Source of the DNA: Megaera polyxenophila
Lineage (GTDB): Bacteria; Pseudomonadota; Alphaproteobacteria; Rickettsiales; Rickettsiaceae
Assembly (NCBI RefSeq): GCF_029982035.1
Contig: NZ_CP104166.1
Span: 372,001-436,000 of the forward strand
Direction of reading: 5' to 3'
Length of the DNA: 64,000 nucleotides
How positions within the stretch are numbered: the stretch's first letter is position 1; each line of letters starts with the position of its first letter. The notes beneath the pieces were generated by a model that saw only the letters and a list, made by a program, of their open reading frames with translations, had not been told where the DNA came from and did no database searches. Below are positions 50,127 to 58,358 of the stretch, piece by piece. The position numbers and the translations under genes are program-made.

Positions 50127-50659
50127 CTCTTTTGGGTATATTCCCCGCCGCTTGCGGCGTAAGATGTGGGGATGAGCAAATATATACACAAGAGTCACAA
50201 TGTTACTGTTTTACTGTATCACCTGGTATTTCCAGCAAAATATCGCCGAGCGGTGTTTGATGTATCGGTTGATCAAGTGCTAAGGGAAGTATGTTTAGGG
50301 ATAGAAAAGAGATATCAAATAAAATTTTTAGAAATAGGAACTGATGAAGACCATGTACATTTTTTAGTACAATCTGTACCGACTTATAGCGTAACAAAAA
50401 TAGTAACGATAATTAAAAGTGTTACGGCTCGTCAAATATTCAGATTATGTCCACAGGTTAAGAAACAATTATGGGGCGGAGAATTTTGGACTGATGGATA
50501 TTTCACAAGTACGGTAGGTAAGCATGGAAATGAGAATATGATAGGAAAATACGTAAAAAATCAAGGCAAGGAATATAAGAAACTGCATGACGACCATCAG
50601 TTAGCTTTTTTCTAAAATTCTAAAATACCCCGCTGCTTGCGGCGGGGATTTCTTTTATT
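50127..50659 (+). mobile_element. IS200/IS605-family element (type 1) inside IS630
   Basis: An element of about 530 bp has subterminal hairpins: CGCCGC-TT-GCGGCG at 50146-50159 and CCCCGCTGC-TT-GCGGCGGGG at 50628-50647. Its removal restores the IS630 reading frame. It has only tnpA, no tnpB, and differs from the two IS200 copies at 56452 and 62009. Confidence 0.85.
50166..50615 (+). CDS. tnpA: IS200-type Y1 transposase (type 1)
   Basis: This 149-residue HUH single-strand transposase has DEDHVHFLVQ (HUH), the catalytic Tyr in MIGKYVKNQGKEY and the N-terminal YHLVFPAKYRRAVF. It cuts and joins single-stranded DNA at hairpins near the element ends. Appears intact. Confidence 0.92.
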   Translation: MGMSKYIHKSHNVTVLLYHLVFPAKYRRAVFDVSVDQVLREVCLGIEKRYQIKFLEIGTDEDHVHFLVQSVPTYSVTKIVTIIKSVTARQIFRLCPQVKKQLWGGEFWTDGYFTSTVGKHGNENMIGKYVKNQGKEYKKLHDDHQLAFF

Positions 50660-51498
50660 ATTCATCCGGATTATGTTGCGGAGTATACGGAGGCAGAAAA
50701 AATAAAGAAATTTTCTTTTTATGTTTCCGAGTCCATATTTGTACTTTTTTGCTATGATGAACCTTGAGATTATCTAGGATTAAGAAGATTTTTTTCTTGG
50801 AGTATTTTACCAACCTCCGTAAAAATTCTATAAATACATTTGTTTTTAGTGTCTCTTCGTACAGCATAAACCTTAGCTTACCGTTATTTGTAACAGTGGA
50901 TATCATGTTTATACTAAATCTCTTCGATTTATGAATCACAACAGGGGTTTTTCCTTTTAAAGAATAGCTTTGTAATACCTGACACTCTTGTTTTATCCCT
51001 ACTTCGTCGCACCAATGTATTTCTGCCTTTTCATATTCTGCTTGCTTGGCTATTGACGGATATTCTTCATCTAACCAAAATTGAACCCTTTTGGGTTGCT
51101 GCTCATATGCTAACTTCTTTGGCTTTTGTGCAGTATACCCCCATCTTCTTAAATATTCGCCTATTGTACTTAGGGGAAGAAAAAATCCACAATGTTTTTT
51201 GATGAGTGCATTAACTGATTTTCTTGACCATAATGCTGATTTGATATTGTGATCTTCTGGTCTAGAGATATTTACGTACCCTTGTATTATTTTATAGTAT
51301 AGGAAATTCAAAATTTGCAACCAGAAAAATCATCAATCAGCTTTTTAAAAATTCGTTTAATAAATATGTAGTTACCAGCCACAATATTAGAAATTATCAA
51401 CACTTTTACAAAAATCTCTGCCAGAATCTATCTAAAAATAGGTTCAGTTTTACAAATTATGTGGCCAAGACGTGAAAGAAGTGTTCGCCATAATGATG

Positions 51499-52679
51499 TT
51501 ATCTAGGCGTTGATAATAATTCATTGGTTCTTATTAATAACAATGGCGGAGATAAACCGTAATAAACTTGCCGCAGATTCATACATTTATTGCAATTATA
51601 GCAAAACAGAGGATCTATTTTAAAATTCAACCAAATCATTAATCTCCAACTAATGAGCTTAGTTTTCTTATGAACGATTTGATTAATTGCCTTATATACG
51701 ATAGGTAATTGTACGCCCCTAGTTCTATTAGATAAAAAACCGTAATACCTAATCATTCGAAAATAACGATCTGGTATATGCATAATCAGACTAGCTATGA
51801 ACTGCATCACGGGCATAGTTATGCGATCAATTGTATTATTATAGTGATCAAGAAATTTAAACGTTACCTGCTTTCCGTCGTAATTTTCTATTCTTGTCTC
51901 GGAAATAGGGGGCGTTTTATATACCGCCCTAAATATTCTATGTTGCGTTTATGATCATCCGATGGTTTTTGTAAATAAACATACCAACTGATTTCGTATA
52001 AACTACTCATCCAGTTATTAAAATTCTCAGCATTTTGATATGCGGACGGCAACTTCAAATTACTTGAGATATATTGAAAGCGAAATAACTCAAGGACTCT
52101 ATGTCTCCACATTTTTTTAATAGGTTCGGCAGGAAAAAATAATTTTTGCCACTTGCCTTTGCTATTTATACCGCCGCAAGTAACCGATAAATGGATATGA
52201 ACATTGCGTTTTAAATCTCTACCGAAAGTGTGTAAGGCAGTAAATATACCAACCACAAGATTTTTCTTTGTAGCTATCTCCTTAATAATTCCTGCTGCAA
52301 TACCGGAAATCAATCCAAACAGATCACGATTGAGCCAAAATATCGGCCATAAAGAGTCCGGCATTGTAAATGTAATGTGCTGCCATCGTGTTTTTGGTAG
52401 AACATTGCTAGCCTTACTCACCCATTGATCCGTTTGTTTCTTACCACAACGAGAACAAAACCTACCTTTACAGCTGAATGCTACCGATTTATTGCGGTTA
52501 CAATCACGGCAGCTATAACGTTTAAATCCTAAATATTTCGTTCCACACGATATAACTTTAGTGACGTTGAAAATAATGCCGTATCTTAGCTTGCCGTATT
52601 TTTTAGCGAAATCGAGACCAATTACCACGGTCTAGAAAAATATGTTTTATAGATATTCCTTTACCGACTATTTCCATAA
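51499..52679 (-). pseudogene. IS91-family transposase, two frame breaks (copy 2)
   Basis: Same three segments as in copy 1: MEIVGKGISIKHIF start, the zinc-finger/HUH/Tyr frame at 51888-52628, and the C-terminal frame ending at 51499. The same +1 break after RGNW and -1 break in the C5 run are present, so both predate the duplication, are programmed, or are repeated miscalls. Confidence 0.8.
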
Positions 52680-52701
52680 ATTACTTATAGTTAATGTTTT
52701 C

Positions 52702-52956
52702 TTACCAAGGAATCTTTCTTCCTTTGCGTTCTAAATCAAATTCTTTACAATCAGGGCAATAGTAAACAGAATTATACTTATGATTGGGAGATATTTTTCG
52801 CAACATTATCCAGAAAGCCTTGGCTATTTCCTTATCTCCTTCGGAAAAAATCTTTTTGATCCTGCTGTAAGGAATTGCTTGCTCTTTAGAAATGGCCTTA
52901 AGAGTTTTTACCGCTAATTCATTGACCAAATGCTGCTCAGAGTGCAAGTTACTCAT
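52702..52956 (-). CDS. IS91 accessory ORF1 (copy 2)
   Basis: This 84-residue protein (MSNLHSEQHLVNELAVKTLK) has a C-terminal Cys pair in YYCPDCKEFDL, possibly a small zinc ribbon. It precedes the transposase on the same strand. I do not recognise it outside this element; it may be an accessory transposition protein. Confidence 0.65.
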   Translation of the reverse strand: MSNLHSEQHLVNELAVKTLKAISKEQAIPYSRIKKIFSEGDKEIAKAFWIMLRKISPNHKYNSVYYCPDCKEFDLERKGRKIPW

Positions 52957-53572
52957 AACTCAATTATATATTATCTTATGTATGTCTAACATTCAGTCTT
53001 TATAACTCAAGTTAAAACAAATCAAATACCAGTATTATAATCCTCCATAAATATTTATCGGTCAAGGGTATCTTCTTTTAAGCTGCCACCGATAGGTGGC
53101 TTATCTTGTCTATCTGCACAACTGCCGAAAATCGGGATTCTTTATAATTTAGATCAAAATTATAATTAATCACGATATTATTTAATGTAAATTCGATACC
53201 ATTTCTTGATATTACAATCGAATCTATCCGGGCCTGATTCGCTTCCAGAGCTAAATAACCGATTTGAGGATCAATTTTCTTTAACTGAAAATAATATTGC
53301 AACGCATAATTAATAGGAGTATTTAATTTTCCTGCTCTTAATCCGCAAATAGCCAAAACCACTAGCGCAATAAAAATTATGCTTAAAATAACGAGTATAC
53401 GTAGAGCTTTCATTAGCTTAATCGGAAATAAGTTCAGTTATCACAATAGTATAACAGCCTTGATCTTACAAGCCATCACACTTATTAGTGCAGTTTTTAT
53501 TTTACTTTTGTTAATTTTAGAGTAATCTGAGCCTTAATTTATAAATGTGGCTAAATAATCTGTAGAGAGTCG

Positions 53573-54877
53573 ATGAAAATTACATTTATTGGTAGTGGCT
53601 ATGTGGGGCTAGTATCTAGCGTAATGATGAGTTATTTAGGTCATTCTGTTACGTGCCGTGATATTGATGAAGTAAAAATTAATAAGTTAAAAAATTTGGA
53701 AGTCCCAATTTTTGAAGATGGATTAGAAGAATATTTAACTAAACATGGCAATACAGATAGGTTAAATTTTGTATGTGGTTACGATAACACAATCTATGAA
53801 TCAGAAGCAATATTTATTGCTGTAGGCACACCTCAAGGAAATGACGGAAACGCAGATTTACAATATATTTTTAAAGCAGCCCTGGCTGCGGCTGAATATG
53901 CGAATCCAGATTGTGTATTCGTTATTAAATCTACAGTACCTCCAGGAACTTGCAAAAAAGTTAAAGAATTATTGGAACAAAATGGTTTCAATAACCCTAT
54001 AATTTCTAATCCTGAATTTTTGAGAGAAGGCTCAGCTGTACATGATTTTTTATATCCGGACAGAATTATTATAGGCTACGAATCTGATCCCGCTCTGGAA
54101 ATTATGAAGCAGATATATAAACCGCTCGGTAACCAAGGGACACCAATTCTGGAAACTGATCTGATAACTTCCGAATTAATCAAATATGCCTCCAATAGTT
54201 TTTTAACCTGTAAAATTGCATTTATTAATGAGATGGCCGATTTATGCGAGGTTATTGGTGCAGATATAAATAAAGTTTCTACTGGTATGGGCCTTGATAA
54301 AAGAATAGGTTCTGATTTCTTAAAAGCAGGTCCTGGCTTTGGAGGATCCTGTTTCCCAAAAGACATTTTGGCTCTTCAATATTTAACTACTCGAGTCAAA
54401 TCAGATTTTCTTGTTCTAGATGCTGTTATTAAAGCCAATAGTAATAGAATAAGGTTAATGGTTGAAAAAATAAAAAAGTTTCTTGGCGGCAATATTTGCG
54501 GAAAAAAAATTACGGTTCTAGGGTTAACTTATAAAGCGGGCACTGACGATTTAAGAAGTAGCCCTGCAATCGAATTGATAAACTTACTGTGGGAAAACGG
54601 CGTCGAAGTAAAAGCTTATGACCCTCAAGGTATGCCTAATGCCTATAAATATTTCGGCAATAAACTGGTTTGTTGCCCTTCTGTTTTTGAGGCCGCAAGT
54701 GGTGCAGATGCTATAATTATAGCCACTGAATGGCCAGAGTTTGTAGAAATTGATTATGCAAAACTCCTGCCAAAATTAAATAGCCCCAATATTATTGATC
54801 TTAGAAATATTCACGATAAAAAAACTCTAAATAATTTAGGATATAAATGCTACTTTGTTGGACAAAAAATCAGTTAA
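53573..54877 (+). CDS. ugd: UDP-glucose 6-dehydrogenase
   Basis: Ugd oxidises UDP-glucose to UDP-glucuronate with two NAD+, supplying glucuronate and, through further steps, aminoarabinose or galacturonate for surface polysaccharides. The 434-residue protein shows FIGSGYVGLVSSVMM (NAD-binding), NPEFLREGSAVHDF, GPGFGGSCFPKDIL with the catalytic Cys, and LTYKAGTDDLRSSPA. Full length. It is 28 nt upstream of the EptA-like gene on the same strand, pointing to envelope modification. Confidence 0.96.
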   Translation: MKITFIGSGYVGLVSSVMMSYLGHSVTCRDIDEVKINKLKNLEVPIFEDGLEEYLTKHGNTDRLNFVCGYDNTIYESEAIFIAVGTPQGNDGNADLQYIFKAALAAAEYANPDCVFVIKSTVPPGTCKKVKELLEQNGFNNPIISNPEFLREGSAVHDFLYPDRIIIGYESDPALEIMKQIYKPLGNQGTPILETDLITSELIKYASNSFLTCKIAFINEMADLCEVIGADINKVSTGMGLDKRIGSDFLKAGPGFGGSCFPKDILALQYLTTRVKSDFLVLDAVIKANSNRIRLMVEKIKKFLGGNICGKKITVLGLTYKAGTDDLRSSPAIELINLLWENGVEVKAYDPQGMPNAYKYFGNKLVCCPSVFEAASGADAIIIATEWPEFVEIDYAKLLPKLNSPNIIDLRNIHDKKTLNNLGYKCYFVGQKIS

Positions 54878-54905
54878 TTAAATACAGAATTTGGCGTTAA
54901 TTTAA

Positions 54906-56450
54906 ATGATCAAAATCGTTCCCAGTCTATTTTTCCTTGCAGCTAATTACTTATTTTTAAAAGAAGCCTATTTCCTGAGTACGTTTCAAGAATTCGCAAG
55001 TGTAACTATATTCCTGTTATGTTCGTTTTTGCTTATCTCATTAATAAGTTTAGTTATTCCCGCTATATTTTTTTCATGCTTGGTTTACCTTTATTTGTTA
55101 ATAGCCAGTATAATTAATTACTTTAAATTTTATTATAAAATCGTCATTTCCAGCACTTTAATTCAAAGTGTTATACACACAGATGCAAGAGAAGCTTCTG
55201 AATTGTTCAACCTCTCTTTTCTTATATGGTTTATGCTAACTGGGATTCTACCCTGCATTTTATTTTGGCTAACAACAAAATATACTAGTCTGCTGCGCAA
55301 AAAAGCCAAAGATATCCTTATAATAGGAACATTTCTAATAACCGGCTTAGTCTCTAATATATGTATCTTACCAGCTAATATCCATACGTTCCGTTACTTA
55401 AGTAATGCTTTATGCTCATTCATGCCTTTTAATTACATTATAAGTCTAAAAAATTACCTCTCACTCTACAAAACCACTAATTCTGCTGAAAATATAACTA
55501 AGGTTTTTACCTTTGAGATTGATACGACTGATCAGGAAAATTTAAATGTTATCTTAGTTATCGGGGAATCCGCCAGAGCAGATAGGTGGGGGATCAATGG
55601 TTATCAACGAAATACGACGCCAAATTTGGCTCATCTGCAAAATCTCATTACTTACAAGGAAGCGTATTCATTAGCTACCAATACTCCTTTAGGAATACAA
55701 AGCATAATGAAAAAAGAAGGATATTATCATTTATCTTCCTTTATTAAGGTATTTGATCAGCTCAAATTTAAAACTTATTGGTTTTCTAATCAAGGCACCA
55801 GATATAAATTAATTAATTTAATTGCTGCAGAAGCTTCTGAAAACCTATTCAGTGATGATATAAGAATTTCCAATACTGGTAACAATTACGATACCGACTT
55901 GATACCTTTCGTTCAGGATATATTAGTAAAAAATAAAAATAAATCTAATATGGTCGTTCTTCATACAATAGGTAGTCATAGATTATATGATCTAAGATAC
56001 CCAAATGAATTTAAGGTTTTTAATCCTACATGTATAAATAACGAACTCTACTATTCCACAAATGAGTGTTTAGATGCAGAAAAATTAGGTAATTCTTATG
56101 ATAACACAATAGTTTACACTGATTATTTTTTATCAGAATTGATCGAAATATTGGGAGAAACTAATTCAATTCTTATATATATTTCTGACCACGGCGAATC
56201 TTTAGGAGAAAACGGAATATATGCTCATTCATATCCTTTCGAATTAGCTCCGATAGAGCAAAAACATATACCTTTGATAATTTGGGCATCTAAAAAGTTT
56301 TTAGCTAAAAAAACCAATCTCGATAAATTTCTTAATGCTAGTAAAAAAACCGGAATTAAGGTAGATCAAAGCAGCATATTTCATTCGATACTTGATTGTG
56401 TAGGGATTAAGTCAGAAGCAATAGATTATAATAAAAGCTTATGTCATTGA
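54906..56450 (+). CDS. Phosphoethanolamine transferase-like sulfatase-family protein (EptA-like)
   Basis: This 514-residue inner-membrane enzyme has about five N-terminal transmembrane helices (to residue about 175) and a periplasmic alkaline-phosphatase-fold domain: VILVIGESARADRWGINGYQ, a candidate Thr nucleophile in SLATNTPLGIQSIM, YISDHGESLGENGIYAHSYP and HIPLIIWAS. Relatives add phosphoethanolamine to lipid A or core sugars and can give resistance to cationic peptides. The exact acceptor is unknown. It follows ugd closely. IS200 begins 2 nt after the stop codon. Confidence 0.88.
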   Translation: MIKIVPSLFFLAANYLFLKEAYFLSTFQEFASVTIFLLCSFLLISLISLVIPAIFFSCLVYLYLLIASIINYFKFYYKIVISSTLIQSVIHTDAREASELFNLSFLIWFMLTGILPCILFWLTTKYTSLLRKKAKDILIIGTFLITGLVSNICILPANIHTFRYLSNALCSFMPFNYIISLKNYLSLYKTTNSAENITKVFTFEIDTTDQENLNVILVIGESARADRWGINGYQRNTTPNLAHLQNLITYKEAYSLATNTPLGIQSIMKKEGYYHLSSFIKVFDQLKFKTYWFSNQGTRYKLINLIAAEASENLFSDDIRISNTGNNYDTDLIPFVQDILVKNKNKSNMVVLHTIGSHRLYDLRYPNEFKVFNPTCINNELYYSTNECLDAEKLGNSYDNTIVYTDYFLSELIEILGETNSILIYISDHGESLGENGIYAHSYPFELAPIEQKHIPLIIWASKKFLAKKTNLDKFLNASKKTGIKVDQSSIFHSILDCVGIKSEAIDYNKSLCH

Positions 56451-56451
56451 C

Positions 56452-57053
56452 TTTATAGTCCCTTTGGTGGTGAAAACCTCCATCTTCCAGATGGAAAAGC
56501 TTTAGCTTGTCTAATGCGCCATGATGCGGTAGCATCATAAGTCTATGACTTACTATAACAAAAGATCACATTCAGTTTTTTATCATCGTTATCATATAGT
56601 ATGGATAACGAAATATCGCTATAAGGTACTTACTTACGACATAAAAAAACGTGTTCGGGAACTAGTGTTACAGGTAGCTGAGGAAATGAGTATAAAGATA
56701 GAAAATGGCGTTGTATCAAGCGACCATGTCCATATATTTGCAAATATTCCTCCGCATATTAAAATTAGTGAATTTGTTCAGAAAGCTAAGGGAAGATCAT
56801 CTAAAAGAATACAGGAAGAATTTCCGATACTAAAAAAGAAATACTGGGGTAGACATTTATGGGGCAGAGGATACTTCAGTTCAACTAGCGGTAATGTTAC
56901 AGATGATATGATTAACGAATATATCAACAAACACACTGACGCTCATGAGACCGACTTTACTTCAAATATTAGGCTAGAATGAGCTTTAGCTTGATAAGCG
57001 ACTTCTAGTCGCAAAGATCAAACTTTCATCTCTCAGATGAAAGTGGTTGATTT
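56452..57053 (+). mobile_element. IS200/IS605-family element (type 2), copy 1
   Basis: A 602-bp element identical by eye to 62009-62610. The ends carry hairpins (TGGTGGTGAAAACCTCCA near the left, CTTTCATCTCTCAGATGAAAG at the right). It holds only tnpA. Inserted just after the EptA-like gene. Confidence 0.88.
56545..56982 (+). CDS. tnpA: IS200-type Y1 transposase (type 2, copy 1)
   Basis: This 145-residue HUH transposase shows YHIVWITKYRYKVL, the HUH motif in SSDHVHIFANIPP and the Tyr in DDMINEYINKH. Identical to the copy at 62102; both appear intact. Confidence 0.92.
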   Translation: MTYYNKRSHSVFYHRYHIVWITKYRYKVLTYDIKKRVRELVLQVAEEMSIKIENGVVSSDHVHIFANIPPHIKISEFVQKAKGRSSKRIQEEFPILKKKYWGRHLWGRGYFSSTSGNVTDDMINEYINKHTDAHETDFTSNIRLE

Positions 57054-57302
57054 CTCTAATGGTAAAATTTCACCAAATTAAACATATCTTGGTAGTTAAA
57101 AAATTCGCTGTATATACCGAACATATTATTTGTAGTAGTATAAAGATAAACAGATAAAGGTAAGCTCAATAGAAAAAAAGAATACCTGGGTTACAAGTTA
57201 CGAAAATTGCTCCTATTCTGATAGGTTAATTATAAAACTTGTTGCGTTAAACGAAAAAGCCAAAAAGAAAATTAACGTATTAGAGGTTAAAAAGGCAATC
57301 TA

Positions 57303-58303
57303 CCCCAGTTCGGGATAAGGATTGCATAAATATATAGTAGATACAAGGGTTGCAAGATGGTGATGCCTGTGATAAAGCTCTTTTTTAACAAAAAATGGCA
57401 ACCACAGGCATGAAAAAAGATATCACGGAATTGTACAGCTTTATAGATGATTTTTGCCAAATTTACTCTGGTTACGAAAAAAAGCAATTATTACCTGGCA
57501 ATAAACAGCGAAATCGCTTATGTAGTATGAGCTTGAGCGAGATTATGACGATCATGGTAATGTATCATACGTCTCATGCAAAGAACTTTAAATATTTTTA
57601 CAAAACTTGTATAGAGTATATCCACAAAAACGATTTTCCGAATGCCTTAAGTTATAACCGTTTTGTAGAACTAATGTCTAGATTATTTTTACCGTTTAAT
57701 ATACTTTTGCATATGTTATTTGGCGAAGAAACTGGCACATATTTTATGGATACTACCGCAATCAAAATCTGCCACAATAAAAGACGCTATAGGAATAAAA
57801 CATTTGCTGGGCTTGCCAAGCAAGGCAAATCATCTATGGGCTTTTTTTATGGGTTTAAATTACATTTAGTGATCAACGAAAAAGGTGAATTTATCGCGCT
57901 AAAAATGACTAAGGGAAACGTAGATGATAGAGTTCCTGTGCTTGATCTAACAACGGATTTAACTGGTTTTATATACGCCGACAAAGGTTATATTAAGCAA
58001 AATCTATTCATTAATTTATATGAAAGAGGATTGAAAATGGTGCATGGAATTAAAAAGAATATGCCAAATAAATTAATGGATTTAAACGAAAAAATCTTAC
58101 TACGCAAACGAAATATAATTGAAACTGTATTTGATTATTTAAAAAATAAAATGAACCTTGAACACACGAGACATAGATCACCAATCAATGCCTTTGTGCA
58201 TATACTATCCACGTTTATATCATATTGCTTTAAAAAAAATAAACCTTCAATAAATTATAGTTTTGATTTATCTCTAAACTACGCGCTTATCCCGAACTGA
58301 GGT
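57303..58303 (+). mobile_element. IS982-family insertion sequence, copy 2
   Basis: The 1,001-bp element has inverted repeats CCCCAGTTCGGGATAAG and CTTATCCCGAACTGAGG and a 6-bp target duplication AATCTA (57297-57302, 58304-58309). Same sequence as copy 1 at 9031-10031, opposite orientation. Confidence 0.93.
57395..58300 (+). CDS. IS982-family transposase (copy 2)
   Basis: 301 residues, identical to the copy at 9034-9939, with the D-D-E residues in TYFMDTTAIKIC, FIYADKGYIKQ and NIIETVFDYLKN. Intact. Confidence 0.93.
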   Translation: MATTGMKKDITELYSFIDDFCQIYSGYEKKQLLPGNKQRNRLCSMSLSEIMTIMVMYHTSHAKNFKYFYKTCIEYIHKNDFPNALSYNRFVELMSRLFLPFNILLHMLFGEETGTYFMDTTAIKICHNKRRYRNKTFAGLAKQGKSSMGFFYGFKLHLVINEKGEFIALKMTKGNVDDRVPVLDLTTDLTGFIYADKGYIKQNLFINLYERGLKMVHGIKKNMPNKLMDLNEKILLRKRNIIETVFDYLKNKMNLEHTRHRSPINAFVHILSTFISYCFKKNKPSINYSFDLSLNYALIPN

Positions 58304-58358
58304 AATCTATTACGCTAAAAAATATCATGGGGCACAGAAGCGTGAGACAGGAGAACCA

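Larger units (their letters stand above)
49935..51287 (-). mobile_element. IS630-family element remnant, interrupted by IS200
   Basis: The transposase is in two parts on the minus strand. The 5' part (about 51287-50660) reads SALWSRKSVNALIKKHCGFF, IHWCDEVGIKQ (first Asp), LDNLKVHHSKK (second Asp) and ends YTPQHNPDE. The 3' part (about 50126-49966) resumes LNNDLKRNVNRKHIPLTKSE and ends KEVKYAA. Joined they give the canonical NPDEYLNNDLKRN, with the catalytic Glu. The N-terminal helix-turn-helix is missing, cut by IS91 at 51288. The element end (ACCCACCAATTAAATACCCG) lies next to the AsmA-like gene. Confidence 0.85.
51288..53104 (-). mobile_element. IS91-family element, copy 2
   Basis: An inverted second copy of about 1,817 bp. 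The hairpin end (GCCACC-GATA-GGTGGC at 53085-53100) abuts CTTG at 53105-53108, which is CAAG on the element's strand; the other end runs into the IS630 remnant. It differs from copy 1 by a few bases, including an intact ORF1 here. Confidence 0.85.
47721..53413 (-). pseudogene. AsmA/YhdP-like (DUF3971-type) protein split by nested insertions
   Basis: The N-terminal piece (53413 to about 53105) encodes a signal-anchor helix (MKALRILVILSIIFIALVVL) and NIVINYNFDLNYKESRFSAV, ending QIDK. The large C-terminal piece (about 49934 to 47721) continues IKASTPDNQQLATGRIDIAY and about 720 further residues of beta-rich repeats ending in an AsmA-type C-terminal domain (VPGFVNMISGNKDIIF, LVGYVPVIGKIF). Joined at CAAG/ATAAAAGCG they form one frame of roughly 840 residues. 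AsmA-like proteins span the periplasm and are linked to phospholipid transport to the outer membrane. About 3.2 kb of IS91, IS630 and IS200 now separates the parts; the 3' piece may be expressed from TTG 49904. Confidence 0.85.

Noticed and set aside
38731..53104. Inversion between the two opposed IS91 copies
   Set aside because: The AsmA-like gene parts on either side of copy 2 are collinear and in frame in the present order, so an inversion ending in copy 2 is not supported.
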